A stretch of DNA of 64,000 nt from Arsenophonus sp031446125 (GCA_031446125.1 CP132909.1:1-64000), one strand, 5' to 3'; shown: positions 1-9,999, counted from the first letter of the stretch. Notes: generated from the sequence alone by a model not told the origin. Numbers and translations: made by a program.

Positions 1-6
1 TAGATC

Positions 7-2673
7 ATGTCAAATTTTTGTATGCATGATGTGGATCCGATTGAAACTCGTGATTGGTTACAGGCAATTCAATCAGTTATCCATGAAGAAGGTATTGATC
101 GTGCTGAATATTTAATTAATAGGGTACTGCAAGAAGCACGAAATAATGGGGTTAAGATAGAAGATCATAGCAGAATAAGTACTGATTATATTAATACTAT
201 ATCTGTAGCAGATGAGCCGCTTTATCCAGGTAATCTAGATTTAGAGCGTCGAATTTGTGCTGTTGTTCGCTGGAATGCTGCAATGGTAGTTTTAAGAGCT
301 TCTCAAAAAAAATTAGATTTGGGAGGTCATATAGCCTCTTTTCAGTCTTCTGCTACATTATATGAAGTATGTTTTAATCATTTTTTTTATGCAAAGAATA
401 ATAAACATTACGGGGATTTAGTATATTTTCAAGGACATATTGCTCCAGGTATTTATTCTCGTGCATTTTTAGAAGGGCGTCTTACTGAACAACAATTAAA
501 TAATTTTCGACAAGAGATTGATGGAAAAGGTCTTTCTTCATACCCTCATCCTAAATTAATGCCTGAATTTTGGCAATTTCCCACAGTTTCTATGGGATTA
601 GGTCCTATTAGTGCCATTTATCAAGCAAAATTTTTGAAATATTTATATCATAGAGGTTTAAAAGATACACGAAAACAAACTGTTTATGTTTTTCTTGGTG
701 ATGGTGAAATGGATGAACCAGAATCTAAAGGTGCTATTACAATTGCTGCTCGTGAAAAGTTAGATAATCTTATTTTTGTAATTAATTGCAATTTACAGAG
801 ACTCGATGGACCTGTCGATGGTAATGGTAAAATTATTAATGAATTAGAAGGTATATTTAATGGTGCTAAATGGAAAGTCATTAAAGTTCTATGGGGAGGA
901 CGATGGGATGCATTATTGCGTAAAGATACTTCTGGTAAATTGATCCAATTAATGAATGAAACATTAGATGGTGATTATCAAACTTTTAGGTCAAAAAATG
1001 GTGCTTATATTCGAGCAAATTTTTTTGATCGTTATCCAGAAACTAGTGCTTTAGTGAAGGATATGAGTGACGATGAGATTTGGTCTTTAAATCGTGGTGG
1101 ACATGATTCTAAAAAACTATATGCTGCTTTTAAAGAAGCACAAAAAACTAAAGATAAACCAACAGTAATCTTGGCTCAGACAATTAAAGGTTATGGTTTA
1201 GGTAATTCTGTAGAAGGTAAAAATATTGCTCATCAAGTAAAAAAGATTGATTTAGAAGGAGTGCGTTATTTTCGTAATCGTTTTAATATAAAAGTATCTG
1301 ATGATCAATTATCATCATTACCTTTTGTTAGTTTTAAAAAGGGTTCAGATGAATATCAGTATTTACATGAACGTCGTAAAAGATTGGGAGGATATTTGCC
1401 TAAAAGAAACCCTGTTTTTGATGAAAAGTTAAATATTTCTACATTAGAAGATTTTAGTCCATTATTAAAAACACAGAATAAAAAAATTTCCACTACAATT
1501 GCATTTGTACGCGTTTTAAACATTATGTTGAAAAATAATTCACTTAAAGATCGTTTGGTTCCAATTATTGCTGATGAAGCCCGTACTTTTGGAATGGAAG
1601 GATTATTTCGTAAAATTGGAATTTATAATTCTCATGGACAACAATATATTCCTCAAGATCATGAACAAATTGCTTACTATAAAGAAGACAAAAAAGGTCA
1701 AATTCTTCAAGAGGGTATTAATGAATTAGGTGCTGGTGCTTCTTGGTTAGCTGCAGCTACATCATATAGTACTAATAACTTACCTATGATCCCATTTTAT
1801 ATTTACTATTCCATGTTTGGTTTTCAGAGAATTGGTGATTTATTATGGGCTGCAGGAGATCAGCAAGCACGTGGATTTTTAATAGGTGGAACATCCGGAC
1901 GCACTACATTAAATGGTGAGGGTCTTCAGCATGAGGATGGACATAGTCATCTTTATTCACTAACAATTCCTAATTGTATTTCTTATGATCCAGCATATGC
2001 TTATGAAATTGCTGTTATTATTCATGATGGATTAGTACGAATGTATGGTGAAAAACAAGAAAATATTTATTATTATATTACTACATTAAATGAATCATAT
2101 CATATGCCAGAAATGCCTGTTGGTGTAGAAAATGGCATTCGTAAAGGTATTTATAAAATTGAATCATTTAAAGGTAAAGTCAGTAAAGTTCAATTATTAG
2201 GCTCTGGTGCTATGATGCGTCATATCCGTGAGGCAGCAAAAATTTTGCTGATGGATTATGGCATTGGTTCTGATGTTTATAGTGTAACATCATTTACTGA
2301 ATTAGCTCGTGACGGTCAAGATTGTAAGCGTTGGAATATGTTAAATCCAAATGATAGACCTCGTATACCTTATGTCAGTCAAATCATGAATAATGCTCCT
2401 GTAGTAGCGTCTACAGATTATATTAAGTTGTTTGCAGAGCAAATTTCTTCTTATATCCCTACAAATGATTATCATGTTTTAGGTACGGATGGGTTTGGTC
2501 GTTCTGATAGTCGTGAAAATCTTCGTAACCACTTTGAAGTTAATACTTCATATATAGTAGTTGCAGCATTACATGAATTAGCTAAACGTGGTGAAATTGA
2601 TTTAAAATGTGTAAAGGCGGCTATAAAAAAATATCACATTTATGCAGAAAAAATTAATCCACGTTTAGCATAA
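7..2673 (+). CDS. aceE: Pyruvate dehydrogenase E1 component, AceE
   Basis: Homodimeric thiamine-diphosphate E1 subunit of the pyruvate dehydrogenase complex. It decarboxylates pyruvate and reductively acetylates the lipoyl arm of AceF in the cytoplasm. The 888-residue product matches the usual 887 and is collinear with E. coli AceE from the N-terminal DVDPIETRDWLQ to the final NPRLA. The ThDP-binding motif GDGEMDEPES lies near residues 231-240, and the C-terminal half keeps long near-identical blocks such as DGHSHLYSLTIPNCISYDP. The gene runs into aceF after 12 bases with a GAGGAAA ribosome site between them, so the two are co-transcribed. The upstream regulator pdhR, if present, lies outside the window. 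Confidence 0.98.
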   Translation: MSNFCMHDVDPIETRDWLQAIQSVIHEEGIDRAEYLINRVLQEARNNGVKIEDHSRISTDYINTISVADEPLYPGNLDLERRICAVVRWNAAMVVLRASQKKLDLGGHIASFQSSATLYEVCFNHFFYAKNNKHYGDLVYFQGHIAPGIYSRAFLEGRLTEQQLNNFRQEIDGKGLSSYPHPKLMPEFWQFPTVSMGLGPISAIYQAKFLKYLYHRGLKDTRKQTVYVFLGDGEMDEPESKGAITIAAREKLDNLIFVINCNLQRLDGPVDGNGKIINELEGIFNGAKWKVIKVLWGGRWDALLRKDTSGKLIQLMNETLDGDYQTFRSKNGAYIRANFFDRYPETSALVKDMSDDEIWSLNRGGHDSKKLYAAFKEAQKTKDKPTVILAQTIKGYGLGNSVEGKNIAHQVKKIDLEGVRYFRNRFNIKVSDDQLSSLPFVSFKKGSDEYQYLHERRKRLGGYLPKRNPVFDEKLNISTLEDFSPLLKTQNKKISTTIAFVRVLNIMLKNNSLKDRLVPIIADEARTFGMEGLFRKIGIYNSHGQQYIPQDHEQIAYYKEDKKGQILQEGINELGAGASWLAAATSYSTNNLPMIPFYIYYSMFGFQRIGDLLWAAGDQQARGFLIGGTSGRTTLNGEGLQHEDGHSHLYSLTIPNCISYDPAYAYEIAVIIHDGLVRMYGEKQENIYYYITTLNESYHMPEMPVGVENGIRKGIYKIESFKGKVSKVQLLGSGAMMRHIREAAKILLMDYGIGSDVYSVTSFTELARDGQDCKRWNMLNPNDRPRIPYVSQIMNNAPVVASTDYIKLFAEQISSYIPTNDYHVLGTDGFGRSDSRENLRNHFEVNTSYIVVAALHELAKRGEIDLKCVKAAIKKYHIYAEKINPRLA

Positions 2674-2685
2674 GAGGAAAAATCA

Positions 2686-4278
2686 ATGTTTGTTAAAATT
2701 AACGTTCCTGATATTGGTGAAAATGAAGTTGAAGTTACCGAAATTTTGGTCAAGGTTGGAGAATTAATTAACATTGATCAATCTTTAATTACTGTAGAAG
2801 ATGAAAAAGCATTAATTGAAATTCCATCACCACAAGCTGGAATCGTTAAAGAAATTAAAGTTTCTATAGGTGACAAGATTTCGACCGGTAAATTAATAAT
2901 GATTTTTGATACACCTGAAACTGTTAAAAAGATTAATTCTGAAGAAAAATTAGATTTTTCATCTTTGGATGACAAAAATGAAAATTCACTAAATAATAAA
3001 TTAAAAAACGTTTTTATGCCAGACATTGGTGATAAAACTTTTGAAGTTAAGTATTTAATGGTAAATAATGGTGATACTATTTTTATGCAACAATTAATTA
3101 TGATTGTAAAAAACAAAAATACATTAATGGAAGTATTCGCGCCTTTTTCTGGAGAAGTTTACGATATCAAAATTACTGAAGGTGCTACAGTTTCAACTGG
3201 TTCATTGATTATGGTTTTTAAAGTAACAGGGAATTCTTTTGATAAAGAAAATAAAAATAACAATTCAAAAAAATTGGAATCTCAACCTTTTGTATTAGAT
3301 TTAATATCACCCAGTAAAAAAATAGATTTTACTGCTCAGGATGAAAACACATTTATTGAAAATAAAAATTATGTATATGCATCACCACTTATTCGTCGTT
3401 TGGCACGTAAATTTGGTGTGAAACTTACTAATGTAAAAGGGACAGGGCGTAAAAATCGTATTTTATATGAAGATATTCAGAATTATGTAAAAGAAATAAT
3501 GGAAGGTTTAGAAGTTAAAAAAATTAGTGAAAAAAAAATATTAAACATACAACCTTGGCCAAAAATAAATTTTAGAAAATTTGGTGCAGTAGAAGAAGTG
3601 GAACTTACCCGAGTTCAAAAGATATCTGGCGCTAATTTAAGTCGAAATTGGGTAATGATTCCTCATGTAACAATAGTAGAAGATGCTGATATTACTGATA
3701 TTGATGGATTTCGTAAAAAACAAAATAAAGAATTAGAAAAATTATCAATAAAAATTACTCCATTAGTTTTTGTTATGAAAGCAGTTGCGCGCACATTAGA
3801 AGAAATGCCGCGCTTTAATAGCTCTATTTCTGAAGATGGTCAACGATTAATTTTAAAAAAATACATTCATATAGGTATTGCTGTTGATACATTAAACGGT
3901 TTAGTAGTTCCTGTTATTCGTGATGTTAACAAAAAAGGTATTATAGAACTTTCAAAAGAATTGATAGAAATATCTGATAAAGCACGTAAAAATCATTTGA
4001 ATACTTATGATATGCAAGGTGGTAGCTTCACAATTTCTAGTTTAGGTTCCCTTGGAACAAAAAGTTTTACACCAATTATTAATGCACCTGAAGTTGCTAT
4101 TATTGGTTTATCACGTGCATTTATGAAGCCGATTTGGAATGGCAGTACTTTTGTTGCTCGTTTAATTTTGCCTATGTCACTTTCTTTTGATCATCGTGTT
4201 TTAGATGGTGCAGATGGAGTACGTTTTATAAACCGTATTTCACAATTAATAAGTGATATTCGTCTTTTGATAATGTAA
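2686..4278 (+). CDS. aceF: Dihydrolipoyl acetyltransferase (E2 of PDH), AceF, with one intact and one degenerate lipoyl domain
   Basis: Core of the pyruvate dehydrogenase complex, transferring acetyl groups from lipoyl-lysine to CoA. At 530 residues it is shorter than E. coli AceF (about 630, three lipoyl domains) and has two. Domain 1 (about 1-76) has the target Lys41 in VEDEKALIEI. Domain 2 (about 107-182) aligns without gaps, but the lipoyl-lysine position is Asn145, with Lys144 beside it. A peripheral-subunit-binding domain follows (about 229-268, ASPLIRRLARKFGVKL). The acetyltransferase domain (about 300-530) ends with the catalytic motif SFDHRVLDGADG. Linkers are Asn/Lys-rich rather than Ala/Pro-rich, as expected from AT bias. 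Loss of lipoyl domains is tolerated in E. coli E2, so function is expected. Confidence 0.96.
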   Translation: MFVKINVPDIGENEVEVTEILVKVGELINIDQSLITVEDEKALIEIPSPQAGIVKEIKVSIGDKISTGKLIMIFDTPETVKKINSEEKLDFSSLDDKNENSLNNKLKNVFMPDIGDKTFEVKYLMVNNGDTIFMQQLIMIVKNKNTLMEVFAPFSGEVYDIKITEGATVSTGSLIMVFKVTGNSFDKENKNNNSKKLESQPFVLDLISPSKKIDFTAQDENTFIENKNYVYASPLIRRLARKFGVKLTNVKGTGRKNRILYEDIQNYVKEIMEGLEVKKISEKKILNIQPWPKINFRKFGAVEEVELTRVQKISGANLSRNWVMIPHVTIVEDADITDIDGFRKKQNKELEKLSIKITPLVFVMKAVARTLEEMPRFNSSISEDGQRLILKKYIHIGIAVDTLNGLVVPVIRDVNKKGIIELSKELIEISDKARKNHLNTYDMQGGSFTISSLGSLGTKSFTPIINAPEVAIIGLSRAFMKPIWNGSTFVARLILPMSLSFDHRVLDGADGVRFINRISQLISDIRLLIM

Positions 4279-4443
4279 TTTTTATAATGATAAAATCTTA
4301 TTAATTTTATTAAATACTTTTATATTTTTAAATGAAAAATATTTATTGGATAATCATTTAATAGATGAAAATAATTATTAAAAATTATATTATAACTATT
4401 TTAGTTACATTCTGCGCAAAAGATAGGTAAGAGGTTTTATATA

Positions 4444-5871
4444 ATGAGCATTCAAGTGAAAACACAAGTAGTAGTTTTAGGTGCAGGTCCTGCAGGATAT
4501 TCAGCAGCTTTTCGTTGTGCAGATTTGGGTTTAAAAACAATTTTAGTGGAACGTTATTCAAATTTAGGAGGTGTTTGTCTTAATGTTGGATGCATTCCTT
4601 CTAAAGCATTATTACATGTTGCAAAAATTATTCAAGAAGTCAATTTTTTATCTAAACAAGAAATTACATGTTCTAATTTAAATATAGATATCAATAAACT
4701 AAAAAAATGGAAAGAAAAAGTTATAGGCGAATTAAATGTTGGTTTAACAGAAATGGCAAAAAGACGTGAAATTAAAGTATTACATGGAACGGGTACATTT
4801 TCTGGTAGCCATATATTAGTTGTTAATAATAAAGAAAAAATAACAGAAATAAGTTTTGAAAATGCGATCATTTCAGCTGGTTCATCTACAATGCGACTTC
4901 CATTTATTCCTAATGAAGATCCCCGTGTGTGGGATTCTACTGATGCATTACAATTAAAGGAAATACCTAAACGTATGTTGATATTAGGGGGGGGTATCAT
5001 TGGATTAGAAATGGGTACATTGTACCATGCATTAGGATCAACTATTGATGTTGTAGAAATGTTTGATCAAGTCATTCCAACAGCAGATAAAGATATTATT
5101 AATTTTTTTACTAAACAGATACGCAATAAATTTAATTTGATGTTAAATACTAAAGTAACGCAAGTAGAAGCTAAAAAGGATGCCATATATGTTACAATAC
5201 AAGAGGGAGAGAAAGTAAAAGATATACGTCAGTATGATGTAATTTTGGTAGCAATTGGTCGTTCACCAAATGGTAAATGGCTTGGTGCTGATAAAGCTGG
5301 CGTTCAAGTTAATGAATTAGGTTTTATTCAAACAAATAAACAGATGTGTACTAATGTACCGCATATTTATGCAATTGGTGATATTGTTGGACAACCAATG
5401 TTAGCTCATAAAGGTATTTATGAAGGACATATCGCTGCAGAAGTCATTTCCGGCTTAAAACATTATTTTGATCCACAAGTTATACCTTCAATTGCTTATA
5501 CTGATCCTGAGGTTGCTTGGACAGGATTAACCGAAAAAGAAGCTAAAAAAAAATTAATTAATTATGAAGTATCAATTTTTCCATGGATGGCATCTGGTCG
5601 TGCTGTTGCTTCTAATTGTGCACAAGGTATAACAAAGCTTATTTTTGATAAAAAAACACACCGTATTATTGGTGGCTCTGTTGTTGGTGCCAATGCTGGT
5701 GAATTGCTTGGAGAGATTAGTTTAGCAATTGAAATGGGATCAGATGCAGAAGATATAGCATTAACTGTTCATGCTCATCCAACATTATATGAATCCATTG
5801 GTAATGCAGCAAAAATATTTTCAGGTTCTATTACTGATTTAATTAATTTAAAAGTAAATAAAAATAATTAA
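4444..5871 (+). CDS. lpd: Dihydrolipoamide dehydrogenase (E3), Lpd
   Basis: FAD-dependent E3 subunit that reoxidises dihydrolipoamide with NAD+. It is shared by pyruvate and 2-oxoglutarate dehydrogenases and the glycine cleavage system. The 475 residues compare with 474 in E. coli. The FAD-binding GAGPAGYSAA lies at about residues 14-23, the redox disulfide motif GGVCLNVGCIPSK follows, the NAD-binding GGGIIGLEMG is in the middle, and the C-terminal active-site HAHPTLYE is present. The gene stands 165 bases after aceF with its own AAGAGG ribosome site just before the ATG, as in E. coli, where lpd also has a separate promoter. Nothing suggests decay. Confidence 0.98.
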   Translation: MSIQVKTQVVVLGAGPAGYSAAFRCADLGLKTILVERYSNLGGVCLNVGCIPSKALLHVAKIIQEVNFLSKQEITCSNLNIDINKLKKWKEKVIGELNVGLTEMAKRREIKVLHGTGTFSGSHILVVNNKEKITEISFENAIISAGSSTMRLPFIPNEDPRVWDSTDALQLKEIPKRMLILGGGIIGLEMGTLYHALGSTIDVVEMFDQVIPTADKDIINFFTKQIRNKFNLMLNTKVTQVEAKKDAIYVTIQEGEKVKDIRQYDVILVAIGRSPNGKWLGADKAGVQVNELGFIQTNKQMCTNVPHIYAIGDIVGQPMLAHKGIYEGHIAAEVISGLKHYFDPQVIPSIAYTDPEVAWTGLTEKEAKKKLINYEVSIFPWMASGRAVASNCAQGITKLIFDKKTHRIIGGSVVGANAGELLGEISLAIEMGSDAEDIALTVHAHPTLYESIGNAAKIFSGSITDLINLKVNKNN

Positions 5872-6084
5872 TTATATTGTAATCATTATTTAGATTATTT
5901 TATATTTTTTTATGAGCGTTTTTATATGATCCAAAATAAATTTAGTTTTTTGAATTATTTACAATAACAATTTAAGTATGACTTAATCATAAAATAATGA
6001 TACTAGATAAAAGTTTTTTATTAAAGATATTATATAATAAATTATTATTCAATAATAAGAATTTTATAAAACGGATTTATAAAT

Positions 6085-6777
6085 ATGACCGCTAATCTTT
6101 TGGCAATAGATTCAGCTACTAAAGCTTGTTCTGTTGCAGTTATGTGCGATAAAAAAATTTTTGCTAAATTTGTAATTTCTCCACAGGAACATACAAAAAA
6201 AATATTATTAATGGTAAAACAATGTCTTTCAGAGGCTAATCTAAATTTAAAAAATTTGGATATTTTAGCTTTTGGACGTGGCCCAGGTAGTTTTACTGGT
6301 GTTCGAATTGGAGTTGGTATTGCTCAAGGATTAGCATTTGCTTGTAATCTGCCAATGATAGGTATTTCCTCTCTTTTAAGCATTGCTCAAGGAGCTTATC
6401 ATCAATTAGGAAGAAAAAAAATACTGGTAGCTATAAATGCTGGTATAGGAGAAATTTATTCTGCTTGTTATCAACTTAAATTCAATGGATTATGGGAAGG
6501 TGAAGAGACTGAAGAAATACTTAAACCGCAGCAATTTTTATCTAAAATTGATAGATTGAATGGTAAGTGGACTATCGCTGGAAGCAGTTGGTTTACTTAT
6601 CCTATACTAAAAATGGCGAATATAAATTTAGTAGAAAGTAGTATTTATTTACCTGATGCTAAGTATATGTTACCTTTAGCATTAAAACAATGGGAGAAAG
6701 GAATAAGAATAATTTATCCAGAAGAAGCACAACCTATTTATTTATACAATACATTTTATTGGAAAAAACATAATTGA
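6085..6777 (+). CDS. tsaB: tRNA t6A biosynthesis protein TsaB (YeaZ)
   Basis: ASKHA-fold partner of TsaD in the enzyme that adds threonylcarbamoyl to A37 of ANN-decoding tRNAs. The 230 residues match the usual 231. The N-terminal LLAIDSATKACSVAVM and the GRGPGSFTGVRIG motif (about residues 65-77) are typical. It stands alone between lpd and the convergent min operon. In this window a second t6A gene, tsaE (see 30195-30540), is a broken remnant. The t6A system here must therefore work without a normal TsaE, unless a copy exists elsewhere; tsaC and tsaD are not in the window. Confidence 0.95.
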   Translation: MTANLLAIDSATKACSVAVMCDKKIFAKFVISPQEHTKKILLMVKQCLSEANLNLKNLDILAFGRGPGSFTGVRIGVGIAQGLAFACNLPMIGISSLLSIAQGAYHQLGRKKILVAINAGIGEIYSACYQLKFNGLWEGEETEEILKPQQFLSKIDRLNGKWTIAGSSWFTYPILKMANINLVESSIYLPDAKYMLPLALKQWEKGIRIIYPEEAQPIYLYNTFYWKKHN

Positions 6778-6790
6778 TTATTAATATTTT

Positions 6791-6818
6791 TAAGAAAAAT
6801 TTTTATATTTTTTCTTAT
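6791..6818. terminator. Possible A/T-rich hairpin between convergent tsaB and minE
   Basis: An eight-base arm AAGAAAAA is followed after a short T/A loop by TTTTTCTT, between the 3' ends of tsaB and minE. The position suits a bidirectional terminator, but the stem is A/T only and such matches arise often in this sequence. Confidence 0.25.
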
Positions 6819-6978
6819 TTTTCAAAAAAAAGTTATGTAACAAACAATTAAATTTTTGTATGTTTTTTTTTGATAAGAAATTTTTATTTTGTATAAGTTT
6901 TGTTGATATACAATATATTAATCTATTTTTTAAAAAAAAATGCTAAAAATCAAGAATTTGATTGTTTAATACAGTTTT

Positions 6979-7242
6979 TTATTTGTTTTCATCTAAATCT
7001 GGCAAAGTAACATTTAATTCTAAAACAGAAATATCATCTTTTTGTTCGAATTGGATAGAAAGCATTTTTGGATTAATTTTTACATATTTGCAAATTACTT
7101 TTAATATATCACGTTTCATTTCATCTAAATAAGCCGGTCTGTAGTCATTGCGTTTTCTTTCGGCAATAATAATTTGCAATCGCTCTTTTGCAATATTGGC
7201 TGTTGATTTTTTTTTCGAAAGAAAAAAATCTAATAAAGCCAT
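6979..7242 (-). CDS. minE: Cell division topological specificity factor MinE
   Basis: Small protein that drives pole-to-pole MinD oscillation by stimulating its ATPase. The 87 residues match E. coli MinE (88). It starts MALLDFFLSKKKSTANIAKERLQ, the amphipathic membrane-targeting and MinD-binding segment. The C-terminal dimerisation domain ends with VLELNVTLPD. It is the last gene of minC-minD-minE, starting three bases after the minD stop with a GGAGGAT-type site inside the minD end. Intact MinCDE implies that the symbiont still divides medially as a rod. Confidence 0.97.
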   Translation of the reverse strand: MALLDFFLSKKKSTANIAKERLQIIIAERKRNDYRPAYLDEMKRDILKVICKYVKINPKMLSIQFEQKDDISVLELNVTLPDLDENK

Positions 7243-7245
7243 GTT

Positions 7246-8058
7246 TTATCCTCCAAACAAACGCTTAAGAAAGCTTTTTTTTTCTTCTTCAATAAAACGA
7301 ATAGGACAGTTTTTACCTAAAATTCGATCAACACAATCATTGTATGCTTTACCTGCATCAGATTTTACATCAAGAATAATTGGTTCTCCTTGGTTAGATG
7401 CACGTAAAACAGCTTGATCTTCTGGAATTACACCAATTAATGGAATACATAAAATTTCAAGTACATCTTTAGTGCTTAACATTTCACCATGAATAACACG
7501 AATAGGATTATATCTAGTAAGCAATAAGTGTTCTTTAATGGGTTCTAATCCTCTTTCTGCACGAAATGATTTTGCAGCTATAATTCCTAAAATGCGATCT
7601 GAATCACGTACAGAAGAGACTTCTGGATTAGTCGTAATAATGGCTTCATCTGCAAAATAAAGTGCCATTAAGGCACCACTTTCTATACCTGCTGGTGAAT
7701 CACAAATAATGAATTTAAAATCTATTTTTTTTAATCCATTTAGTACTTTTTCAACCCCATTTCTTGTTAATGCATCTTTATCACGTGTTTGTGAAGCAGG
7801 AAGTATATATAGATTTTTGGTTTTTTTATCTTTAATTAATGCTTGATTTATTGTGGCTTCATTTTGAATTACATTGACAAAGTCATATACTACACGACGT
7901 TCACATCCCATAATTAAATCAAGGTTACGTAAACCAATATCAAAGTCGATAACAACAGTTTTTTCTCCTCTTTGAGCCAGACCAGTCGCAATAGAAGCAC
8001 TAGAAGTGGTTTTGCCTACCCCACCTTTACCTGAGGTGATTACTATAATGCGCGTCAT
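7246..8058 (-). CDS. minD: Septum site-determining ATPase MinD
   Basis: ParA/MinD-family ATPase that binds the inner membrane as an ATP dimer, recruits MinC and oscillates under MinE control. The 270 residues are identical in length to E. coli. The deviant Walker A motif GKGGVGKTT occupies residues 10-18. The C-terminal amphipathic membrane-targeting helix (EEEKKSFLKRLFGG) is preserved, so membrane cycling is expected. It lies 23 bases downstream of minC in one operon. Confidence 0.98.
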   Translation of the reverse strand: MTRIIVITSGKGGVGKTTSSASIATGLAQRGEKTVVIDFDIGLRNLDLIMGCERRVVYDFVNVIQNEATINQALIKDKKTKNLYILPASQTRDKDALTRNGVEKVLNGLKKIDFKFIICDSPAGIESGALMALYFADEAIITTNPEVSSVRDSDRILGIIAAKSFRAERGLEPIKEHLLLTRYNPIRVIHGEMLSTKDVLEILCIPLIGVIPEDQAVLRASNQGEPIILDVKSDAGKAYNDCVDRILGKNCPIRFIEEEKKSFLKRLFGG

Positions 8059-8081
8059 GAAGTTATTCCTTTGATTAAAAA

Positions 8082-8768
8082 TTAAATGATATTATCAATT
8101 GTTAATGCATTATTTACTAAACACATTCGAGCTGCTTTTCCAATAAAATTTATGGGAATTTGTTCACTGATCCAAAATTGACCAGCGATAGAAATTAGTT
8201 CTGCTTTTAAGTGTGTACAATAAATTTGAGAATCATGATCTCCAGATGCACCAGCGAGCACTCTTCCGCGCATCATACCATAAATGTGTACATTTCCATC
8301 AGCGATTAATTCAGCACCAGCACTAACATTGGCATTGACAATTAAATCACAATTAGTTACATAAATGCATTGTCCTGAACGAACATGATTTGTAATAATG
8401 CGAGTTTTTCCATGTTTATGATGAATGATGTTAGTTTTTTTTTTGTTATGATTTTTTTTCTTTTGACCTTCAGTAAGTAAAGGTAGGCCTGCATTAGAAA
8501 TAGCTTGACGTAATTTAATATTAGTACATCCAGTAATGCCAACTATTTTTAAACCTGTTTCACTAATTATTTTGTAATATGATAAAATTGTACTTGCTTT
8601 TAGTAAACTAGTAATGTTAAAAACAACAGGAGCATTTTTAAAAAAATCTGGTGCTTGATTAATTTTTTCTTGGATGGCTTCTTTAATAGTTATAGGATCT
8701 TCATCATAAATATAAAGTACACTAAGTGTAAAACTGCTACCTTTTAATTCTATTGGTGACTGTGTCAT
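8082..8768 (-). CDS. minC: Septum site-determining inhibitor MinC
   Basis: FtsZ antagonist recruited to the membrane by MinD. The 228 residues compare with 231 in E. coli. The N-terminal FtsZ-inhibiting domain covers about residues 1-105. The C-terminal beta-helix (about 125-228) keeps the MinD-binding and dimerisation motif RSGQxIY near residue 132 and GAELIADGNVHIYG. The linker between the domains is a Lys/Asn/His tract (KKKNHNKKK) that contains an uninterrupted run of ten A residues on the coding strand, in frame. It is the first gene of minCDE, and the promoter must lie in the A/T-rich gap beyond 8768. Confidence 0.96.
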   Translation of the reverse strand: MTQSPIELKGSSFTLSVLYIYDEDPITIKEAIQEKINQAPDFFKNAPVVFNITSLLKASTILSYYKIISETGLKIVGITGCTNIKLRQAISNAGLPLLTEGQKKKNHNKKKTNIIHHKHGKTRIITNHVRSGQCIYVTNCDLIVNANVSAGAELIADGNVHIYGMMRGRVLAGASGDHDSQIYCTHLKAELISIAGQFWISEQIPINFIGKAARMCLVNNALTIDNII

Positions 8769-9528
8769 TTTATATTTAACTCAGTATATTTAATTAATCT
8801 ATAAAAAAATTAATAATTATTTTAAAAAAACAAAATAATATGTTATAATTACTTATTTTTTCAAGCAAGTAAAAGTTTTAATAAAATGTTTTTTATATTT
8901 ATATGAGTGTTAAAAATAATTTTTTCTCTTTTTTTAGATAAAAAACTTTTTTGAAAGAAAAAAGTCCTTTTTTTAAAAATTAAAAAGTTTATTTTGATGA
9001 TTATTTTATAGTTTTTTTTATTTTAAGTTCTTCTTTATGAGTTTATTTTTTTTATTAAAATAGTAAGATATTTATCGAATATATTTAAAAATCTAATCAA
9101 TAATTATTTTGAAAAAATTTTATAAAAAATATTCATCATTTTTTATCTTAACATAAGAAATAATATTTATATTACATGCTTTTATTTTTATTAAAATCAA
9201 TACGTAAATTTATTTTTTTAATTTTTGATTTTTATTTTAATTTTTATAAACTTTTATATGTTTTTGAAATATTTTATAATATTTTTAGAATATGATTTTT
9301 ACTTAAAAAAATAATAAATTTTGGTTATTTTTTATAAAAATCTATGTTTTTTTTAGAAAAAAAATATACAAATTATTAAAATCATAAGAATTAGGTATAT
9401 TAAGTAGAAAATCGTATATTTTTTGTATTTTTTAAAGTTTTAATCTTATAGAAATTAAATATTTATATAAAATCGTATAAAGTATGTTATATTTTAAAAA
9501 AAATAAATATTGAAAATAAAAGGTTATG
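8769..9528. other. Gene-free A/T-rich gap between minC and bcp
   Basis: About 760 bases of A/T-rich sequence upstream of minC and downstream of bcp. It should hold the minCDE promoter, but A/T runs everywhere prevent a reliable -35/-10 call. No reading frame, RNA gene or recognisable remnant was seen. Confidence 0.5.
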
Positions 9529-9999
9529 TTACTCATGAGTACTCAGATAATTTGATAAAATTTTATAATGTTCATTTATTTTAAATTTTTTAAATATATG
9601 CTCAATAAAGCCTTTTTTATTTATAATAAAAGTAATTCTATGCATACCTTGAATTTTTTTTCCCATATTTTTTTTTTCTCCCCATGTTCCAAATTTTTCT
9701 GCTACTTCATGATTTTCATCTGATAGTAATGTAAAATTTAGTAATTGATTTTCTGTAAAATGTAATAGTTTTTTTGGTATATCTGTGCTAATTCCAAATA
9801 ATTCAATATTTTTTTGTTTAAAAAAAAACATGTTATCACGTAATTCACAAGCTTGAAGTGTGCAACCTGGTGTCATAGCTTTTGGATAAAAATAAAGTAA
9901 AATACGTTTTCCAATATAATCAGATGAATTAATCATTTGTCCATTTTGGTTTGGAAGATTAAATATAGGAGCTTTATCACCAGTTTTTAATAGCACCAT
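9529..9999 (-). CDS. bcp: Thioredoxin-dependent peroxiredoxin Bcp (PrxQ)
   Basis: Peroxiredoxin that reduces hydrogen peroxide and organic peroxides with thioredoxin. The 156 residues equal the E. coli length. The active site FYPKAMTPGCTLQAC gives peroxidatic Cys46 and resolving Cys51, the five-residue spacing typical of this class. The downstream GISTDIPKKL and FTLLSDE blocks are also conserved. In E. coli bcp is next to gcvR, dapA and bamC. Here it is about 12 kb away from dapA, so the locus has been split by rearrangement. It appears monocistronic. Confidence 0.96.
   Translation of the reverse strand: MVLLKTGDKAPIFNLPNQNGQMINSSDYIGKRILLYFYPKAMTPGCTLQACELRDNMFFFKQKNIELFGISTDIPKKLLHFTENQLLNFTLLSDENHEVAEKFGTWGEKKNMGKKIQGMHRITFIINKKGFIEHIFKKFKINEHYKILSNYLSTHE

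Noticed and set aside
684..881. Antisense frame inside aceE, and similar frames within aceF, lpd, minD, asnS, porin, hflC, mrdA and others
   Set aside because: They lie opposite or out of frame with well-conserved genes, have no family match and typically lack ribosome sites; they are shadows.
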